This document shows, one piece after another, positions 15,260 to 19,449 of a stretch of 19,449 bases of DNA. The notes under the pieces are model-generated. The model was not told where the DNA came from, did not search any database, and saw only the letters and a program-made list of their open reading frames with translations. Each line of letters begins with the position of its first letter. Within the stretch, counting starts at the first letter, position 1. This DNA comes from Faecalimonas sp. (lineage in GTDB: Bacteria > Bacillota_A > Clostridia > Lachnospirales > Lachnospiraceae), in NCBI GenBank assembly GCA_026169575.1, contig JAPFCT010000006.1, forward strand, positions 1 to 19,449, given 5' to 3'. A program made the position numbers and the translations under genes.

Positions 15260-15949
15260 CTATACCTTGAAGCGGTATCCGACGCCCCAGATTGTCTCAA
15301 TATACTGCGGTTTGGAAGTATCGTACTCGATCTTCTCCCGGATCTTCTTAATATGGACTGTCACCGTCGCAATGTCCCCGATCGATTCCATATCCCAGAT
15401 CTCGCTGAACAGTTCATCCTTCGTATACACATGATTTGGATGTCCTGCAAGGAATGTTAACAGGTCAAATTCTTTCGTCGTAAATGCCTTCTCCTCACCA
15501 TTGACCCACACTCTTCTCGCTGTTGTGTCGATCTTCAGTCCACGGATCTCAATGATATCATTTGTCTGTGCATTACTTCCGATCAGACGCTCATATCTTG
15601 CAAGATGTGCCTTGACTCTCGCCACAAGTTCACTTGGACTGAATGGTTTTGTCATATAATCGTCCGCCCCAAGTCCAAGCCCCCGGATCTTGTCAATATC
15701 ATCTTTCTTCGCAGACACCATGATGATCGGCGTATTCTTCTTCTGGCGTACTTCCCTGCAGATGTCAAATCCATCCACACCAGGAAGCATCAGATCGAGG
15801 ATCACAAGATCAAAAGGATCTGTCAGCGCTTTCTCAAGCCCCGTCTCCCCATCATTTGCAACCTCCACCTCAAATCCGCTCAGTTCCAGATAGTCCCTCT
15901 CCAAATCTGCGATTGCTTCTTCATCTTCTACGATTAATATCTTACTCAT
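15260..15949 (-). CDS. OmpR/PhoB-family response regulator
   Basis: Phosphorylation-activated DNA-binding transcription factor, 229 aa. The receiver domain (1-120) has the acidic pocket VEDEE (7-11), phospho-acceptor Asp52 in LDLMLPG, switch Ser79 and Lys101 in MTKPFSPSEL. The C-terminal winged helix (130-229) ends with the usual IETIWGVGYRFKV. The ATG overlaps the kinase stop by 8 bases (ATGAGTAA) and is preceded by a strong AGGAGG inside the kinase gene, so the pair is co-translated. The recognition-helix region (IGDIATVTVHIKKIREKI, 190-207) is typical of the family and does not identify the regulon. It is not clearly WalR; targets are unknown, though the adjacent peptidase genes are candidates. 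Confidence 0.96.
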   Translation of the reverse strand: MSKILIVEDEEAIADLERDYLELSGFEVEVANDGETGLEKALTDPFDLVILDLMLPGVDGFDICREVRQKKNTPIIMVSAKKDDIDKIRGLGLGADDYMTKPFSPSELVARVKAHLARYERLIGSNAQTNDIIEIRGLKIDTTARRVWVNGEEKAFTTKEFDLLTFLAGHPNHVYTKDELFSEIWDMESIGDIATVTVHIKKIREKIEYDTSKPQYIETIWGVGYRFKV

Positions 15950-17438
15950 TTACCGGTACCTCCTGATATTTTCTGATCACAAAATACATGACCGTTCCTG
16001 TTCCCTCTCTGCTCGTCGCCCAGATCTTACCTCCGTGCTCCTCGATGATCTTCTTCACGATAGAAAGCCCGATGCCGCTTCCACCCTTGGAAGAATTTCT
16101 CGATGCGTCCGTCCGGTAAAAACGGTCAAAGATATTCGGCAGATCCTTCGCCGCGATCCCTTTTCCATTATCCTCCAGTTCTACCTGGATAAAATCACCG
16201 ACATCCTTCACACGCAGGTTGATGCGCGCCCGCTTCTTATCCATATATTTCAGCGAATTCGTCACAATATTATTGATCACTCTCTTTAACTGCTCAGCAT
16301 CCCCAATGATCCGGATATCCTCCTCCACATAATTAAAATATCCAAACTCCACATCTCTCTGCTCCAGTTCCAGCTTCAGATCTTCTGCACAGTCGTCAAA
16401 ATATTCGTTGACCGACAGTGTCGTAAAATTATATGGGATACGATTCGTATCAATCTTAGAATATAAGGTAAGTTCATTGATCAGAAGATCCATCTCATTT
16501 GCCTTGTTATAGATCGTGCGGATATATTTCTCCATCTTCTCCGGAGTATCTGCAACGCCGTCCATGATCCCTTCCACATATCCCTTGATCGCTGTGATCG
16601 GTGTCTTCAGATCGTGGGAAATATTGCTGATCAGCTCCTTACTCTCCTTGTCATAGGCAAGCTTCTCCTCTGCATTATCCTTCAGACGCTTCCGCATCTC
16701 CTCAAAATCCTGGCAAAGCTGTCCAAGTTCATCATCCGCATCCGGCACAAGGCGAAAGTCTAAATTGCCCTCTTTGATATTCTTCGTCGCTTTCTGCATC
16801 TTCACAAGCGGGATCTTGATCCCTCTGTAGATCCAGACAACAAGCAGCGCCCCGGTGATGACAAGGATCACGATCACTGCCACAAGGATATCCTTCAGAA
16901 ACTGGGACACTTCCGGAAGCATACTCGTCACATCTGTCACGATAAATGCACTGCACTTATTCTTCTCATCGCTGACAAAATCCACCTGCTTTACAAGTAC
17001 CTGCGCCTCCCCTCCGATGTATACACCATTTTCGGAATCTGCATTGTACTCCTCGTAAGCCGGAAGATCCGGAATCACCGCCTCCGTCTTTTGCGGATCC
17101 TCTCCCATGTACGCGATCGTATCATCCTTTCTCACAAGCAGGTAAGAACCTTTCTGCCGAAGCTTCTGGTTAAATTCTTCCAGATAAGAGGCATCCTCAA
17201 GCTTCCCCGGATCTGCATCCGCCACATCCGCCAGCTCATGGTACGCTTCCTTCGTGATCCTGCTCGGTACCTGCACTGTATTTAACAATGCCTCATAGGT
17301 TGTCCCCGTAATGCCATATGTCTTCTCGATCGAACGAATCTGAAGCTGCGCGAATCCACAAAATACAGCACTCGTCAGGAGTACCGGCAAAATAATGATA
17401 GTCATAAAAGCAATGACCAGACGTGTCTTTAATTTCAT
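15942..17438 (-). CDS. Membrane sensor histidine kinase
   Basis: Partner of the response regulator. The start is placed at ATG 17438 (498 aa), 9 bases from AGAGG; the TTG three codons upstream abuts the SD. Numbering from that TTG: transmembrane helix 1 about 9-31, an extracytoplasmic sensor of roughly 150 residues (35-185) without a recognised fold, and transmembrane helix 2 about 187-208. HAMP covers 209-262, HisKA has ISHDLKTPITAIKGY with phospho-acceptor His278, and HATPase_c shows N-box INNIVTN (391-397), G1 DNGKG (426-430) and G2 GGSGIGLSIVKK (455-466). There is no cytoplasmic PAS domain, unlike WalK. The kinase gene precedes the regulator gene. The large acidic extracellular region suggests sensing of an external ligand or partner protein. 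Confidence 0.95.
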   Translation of the reverse strand: MKLKTRLVIAFMTIIILPVLLTSAVFCGFAQLQIRSIEKTYGITGTTYEALLNTVQVPSRITKEAYHELADVADADPGKLEDASYLEEFNQKLRQKGSYLLVRKDDTIAYMGEDPQKTEAVIPDLPAYEEYNADSENGVYIGGEAQVLVKQVDFVSDEKNKCSAFIVTDVTSMLPEVSQFLKDILVAVIVILVITGALLVVWIYRGIKIPLVKMQKATKNIKEGNLDFRLVPDADDELGQLCQDFEEMRKRLKDNAEEKLAYDKESKELISNISHDLKTPITAIKGYVEGIMDGVADTPEKMEKYIRTIYNKANEMDLLINELTLYSKIDTNRIPYNFTTLSVNEYFDDCAEDLKLELEQRDVEFGYFNYVEEDIRIIGDAEQLKRVINNIVTNSLKYMDKKRARINLRVKDVGDFIQVELEDNGKGIAAKDLPNIFDRFYRTDASRNSSKGGSGIGLSIVKKIIEEHGGKIWATSREGTGTVMYFVIRKYQEVPVNE

Positions 17439-17494
17439 CGTGTCCAACCTCTTGTTCTATATTCTTTCTATAATTGCTTCAATCTAACTTCATT

Positions 17495-17503
17495 ATTATA
17501 GCA
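17495..17503 (-). promoter_or_regulatory. Extended -10 promoter of the two-component operon
   Basis: The minus strand reads TGC-TATAAT (17503-17495), a perfect -10 with the extended TGn element. No convincing -35 lies upstream, as is common for extended -10 promoters. It is about 57 bases before the kinase ATG. Confidence 0.6.
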
Positions 17504-17556
17504 TGTCACCTTGCTAAATACACCAAAACGCTTATAAACATTTATAAAATTTTTGT

Positions 17557-17600
17557 AAACCCTGGCATATCAGCTGACCAGCGCTTCTATGCCAGGGTTT
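17557..17600 (-). terminator. Hairpin after the S41 peptidase gene
   Basis: AAACCCTGGCATA (17557-17569) pairs perfectly with TATGCCAGGGTTT (17588-17600), with an 18-base loop. The downstream tract (ACAAAAATTTTATAAATG) is AT-rich but not a clean T-run, so termination may be partial. Confidence 0.7.
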
Positions 17601-17643
17601 CTCTCCATCCCCTTTTTCAGAAACCACTGCCGGAGCAGGCACA

Positions 17644-19086
17644 CTAAGACTCCTCGATTGCCTTCAGACAAGTCTCAAGCGGTGTCTCTCCTTCCGGAGA
17701 TTCAAGATCCGGCTTCGTTCCTTCTATACTATTATTTGTCCCATCTTCATTCAAGATCCAGAGACTTTGCACACTTCCGATCAATCCACTGTTTGGCAGT
17801 ACAAAACGCAGCGCCATGCCTCCGCCGCCATCCCCTTTCGTCTGTTTTCCTACCAACGTTGCAAAGCCGGTATCTTTACAGAGAGAGACAAATTCTTCTG
17901 CTGCGGAATAATTTTCCGGATAGGTCAATACCCATAAATTTCCTTTTAGAATCTTATGATCATATCTTGGGAGAACAGAAAAATCTGTTCTTACGAAATA
18001 GTCTGCATTCCCATAATCGCTGTTTTCTATCTCCAGCTCCTTCGGCAGCTCCGAAAGTGGCGCAGATGCATAAATTGTATCTTTTCGATAGCCAAACTGA
18101 TAAGTCCACGGTCCTCCTTCGGTGGCAGGGATTAGTTCGGTATCCGCGATATCTTTTCCCATTTTGAAAAATCTCAGATTTGTACTGTTCAGAGGTTCGT
18201 CAATATTCGGAGCGATCAGATTATGGTACAGAAATCTGCTGATTCCTCCACGGTTTCCCTTCAGATCCAAAATAACATTTTCATAATCCGACACCTGCTT
18301 CATATACTCTATATAAAGATTCCCCGCTTTTTCCATCTGCGTCGCATATCCAAAGGTAGGCACTGTAATGACCGCCGTCTGATCATCTATGATCTTCAAT
18401 TCCGGCATTGGCTCTGCCATAAGCATCTTCTGTCTGCTGCTCTTATACTGATAATCCTTCTGTGATAAAAGTACGTCCCAGTATTTCAGCTTTCGCTTCT
18501 GCTCATCTCCGGTAGTCTTTCTGATCATATTGATTTCCCCGACGTCATTCAGCGACTCTATCAATGCGGAATACGGCGATACCAGGTTGATATGCCATCC
18601 TCTGCACATCTGTTTCGAATCTTCCAGAATGCGCCAAAACTCATAGTCATTCTCACTCTGTGCTACCTGCTCCCGGAATCCTGCGATGTATACTTCATAG
18701 TCTACGCCTGCCGCCGCAAAATCTTCTTCCAGACAGTACACCTTATCCCGGATCGTATTCCAGAAGAAATCAAAATCCTCCAGTTTCTGCCCCCTTGTCA
18801 GATTCAGTGGCTCACACGGAACGATCGCATTGAGATACATCTCACTCTCCCCATTGTTCATCTGACTCTGTCCCTCAACATATGCACGGTCTTTTTCTGA
18901 CAGCGGGTTTTCAATCCAGATTTCTTTTTTGTCTTGTTTCTTCTTATGTTTCTCTTGTCGGTCAACTTCCTGCTGACTTGCTGTTCCATCTGCAGTATGC
19001 TGTTTCTGATCTGCCGATTGACAGCCGGATATCGCCAATCCCATTATTCCAAGATATAAAAATCCATTTCTTATTTTTCTTTTCAT
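17644..19086 (-). CDS. S41-family peptidase-like lipoprotein
   Basis: A 480-aa extracytoplasmic lipoprotein. The signal has basic KRKIRN, a hydrophobic core and lipobox LAISGC, with lipidated Cys22. A Lys-rich linker reaches about 55. The S41 domain shows RGWHINL (162-168), where His165 aligns with the GHxxL catalytic His of tricorn-like S41 enzymes, DLKGNRGG (274-281), ENYSAAEEF (391-399) with candidate nucleophile Ser394, VGKQTKGDGGGG (412-423) and EGTKPD (455-460). The Lys that CtpA uses in GKG is Asp here, so a CtpA-type Ser/Lys dyad is unlikely and a tricorn-like His/Ser mechanism is proposed. No PDZ domain was recognised. The SD is weak. A close paralogue ends 51 bases upstream. Substrate unknown. 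Confidence 0.9.
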   Translation of the reverse strand: MKRKIRNGFLYLGIMGLAISGCQSADQKQHTADGTASQQEVDRQEKHKKKQDKKEIWIENPLSEKDRAYVEGQSQMNNGESEMYLNAIVPCEPLNLTRGQKLEDFDFFWNTIRDKVYCLEEDFAAAGVDYEVYIAGFREQVAQSENDYEFWRILEDSKQMCRGWHINLVSPYSALIESLNDVGEINMIRKTTGDEQKRKLKYWDVLLSQKDYQYKSSRQKMLMAEPMPELKIIDDQTAVITVPTFGYATQMEKAGNLYIEYMKQVSDYENVILDLKGNRGGISRFLYHNLIAPNIDEPLNSTNLRFFKMGKDIADTELIPATEGGPWTYQFGYRKDTIYASAPLSELPKELEIENSDYGNADYFVRTDFSVLPRYDHKILKGNLWVLTYPENYSAAEEFVSLCKDTGFATLVGKQTKGDGGGGMALRFVLPNSGLIGSVQSLWILNEDGTNNSIEGTKPDLESPEGETPLETCLKAIEES

Positions 19087-19137
19087 AGTATTCTCTTCTT
19101 TTCTGTGATAATTTTGTCTATGATCCTACCCTTAACC

Positions 19138-19449
19138 CTACTCGTTTTCTTCCGCTTCCTCGATCACTCTCAGACAAGTTTCTAACGGTGTTTCCCCTTC
19201 CGGAGATTCAATGTCAGGGCTTGTACCTTCATTTGCATTGTTGGTGCCGTCTTCATTTAGTGTCCATGCACACTGTAGACTGCCTACCAGTCCACTGTTC
19301 GGAAGTATAAAACGAAACGGCATGCCGCCTCCGCCATCCCCTTTTGTCTGCTTTCCTACGAGTGTCGCAAATCCGGTGTTTTTACATAAAATTGTAAATA
19401 ACTCCGCTGAAGAATAATTTTCCGGATAGGTCAATACCCAGATTTTCCC
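19138..19449 (-). CDS. Second S41-family peptidase-like gene (3' part only)
   Basis: The frame is open at the window's right edge and gives the last 103 residues of a paralogue of the neighbouring lipoprotein. By eye about 77 of 99 aligned residues are identical, including WVLTYPENYS, LVGKQTKGDGGGG, LPNSGL, LNEDGTNN and ESPEGETPLETCL. It keeps the candidate nucleophile Ser and the same Asp in place of the CtpA lysine. It ends TAG at 19138 and the next copy starts 51 bases on with no terminator or clear promoter between, so the two are probably co-transcribed. Whether it has a lipobox cannot be seen. Confidence 0.9.
   Translation of the reverse strand, partial: GKIWVLTYPENYSSAELFTILCKNTGFATLVGKQTKGDGGGGMPFRFILPNSGLVGSLQCAWTLNEDGTNNANEGTSPDIESPEGETPLETCLRVIEEAEENE

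Noticed and set aside
15260..17438. Two-component pair as WalRK, since a WalR-like box occurs in the window
   Set aside because: The kinase has no cytoplasmic PAS domain and the gene order is kinase first; neither fits typical WalRK, and the usual WalHIJ neighbours are absent. The box is more likely read by a WalR encoded elsewhere.
1..19449. CRISPR array, tRNA/rRNA genes, insertion sequences or prophage genes
   Set aside because: No regularly spaced repeats, conserved RNA gene sequence, transposase or integrase motif was found; the gene content is chromosomal core with a few accessory operons.

Overview
This window looks like chromosome from an anaerobic, low-to-moderate-GC Firmicute of the class Clostridia, most likely Lachnospiraceae. 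That placement rests on gene content and order (birA - small conserved gene - coaX - dusB - greA - lysS), on strong AGGAGG-type ribosome binding sites with frequent GTG starts, on a KtrAB potassium system, and on an oxygen-sensitive double-cubane-type reductase with its activase. The assignment is inference, because no rRNA is present. All 19 supported genes lie on the minus strand, so transcription runs from high to low coordinates.

Right end (about 17.6-19.4 kb): two tandem, closely related S41-family (tricorn/CtpA-like) peptidase genes. The complete one is a lipoprotein; the other runs off the window. A hairpin follows, then a histidine kinase and an OmpR-type response regulator that overlap by 8 bases and end in two tandem hairpins, the second a textbook terminator. 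Next (12.2-15.1 kb) is a potassium-uptake operon, ktrB-ktrA, with a TrmH/SpoU-type RNA methyltransferase translated from the ktrA tail, closed by a terminator.

Middle: a secreted SH3b/SleB-type cell-wall hydrolase at 10.9-11.9 kb has a direct repeat upstream that fits the WalR box (TGTAAC-N5-TGTAAC), above a good -10. Then comes a two-gene operon (8.7-10.6 kb) encoding a 383-aa HgdB/DCCP-like iron-sulfur reductase and its 256-aa ATP-dependent activase. It has a near-consensus promoter and two ATAAGATTAT sites spaced 21 bp upstream of it. A symmetric terminator ends this operon.

Left half: a paraslipin-like SPFH membrane protein, a patatin-like phospholipase, an ornithine carbamoyltransferase and BirA (the last three nearly abutting). 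These are followed by a small conserved protein of unknown function overlapping coaX, then dusB. greA-lysS have their own perfect-consensus promoter embedded in the end of dusB. LysS is cut by the window edge but already extends past its catalytic core into a C-terminal extension.

Most of the window is core housekeeping. The parts most worth a second look are the double-cubane-type reductase operon with its upstream repeats, the tandem S41 lipoproteins beside the two-component system, the WalR-like site, and the patatin-OTC-BirA translational cluster. No CRISPR array, tRNA, rRNA, transposase or phage gene was seen.
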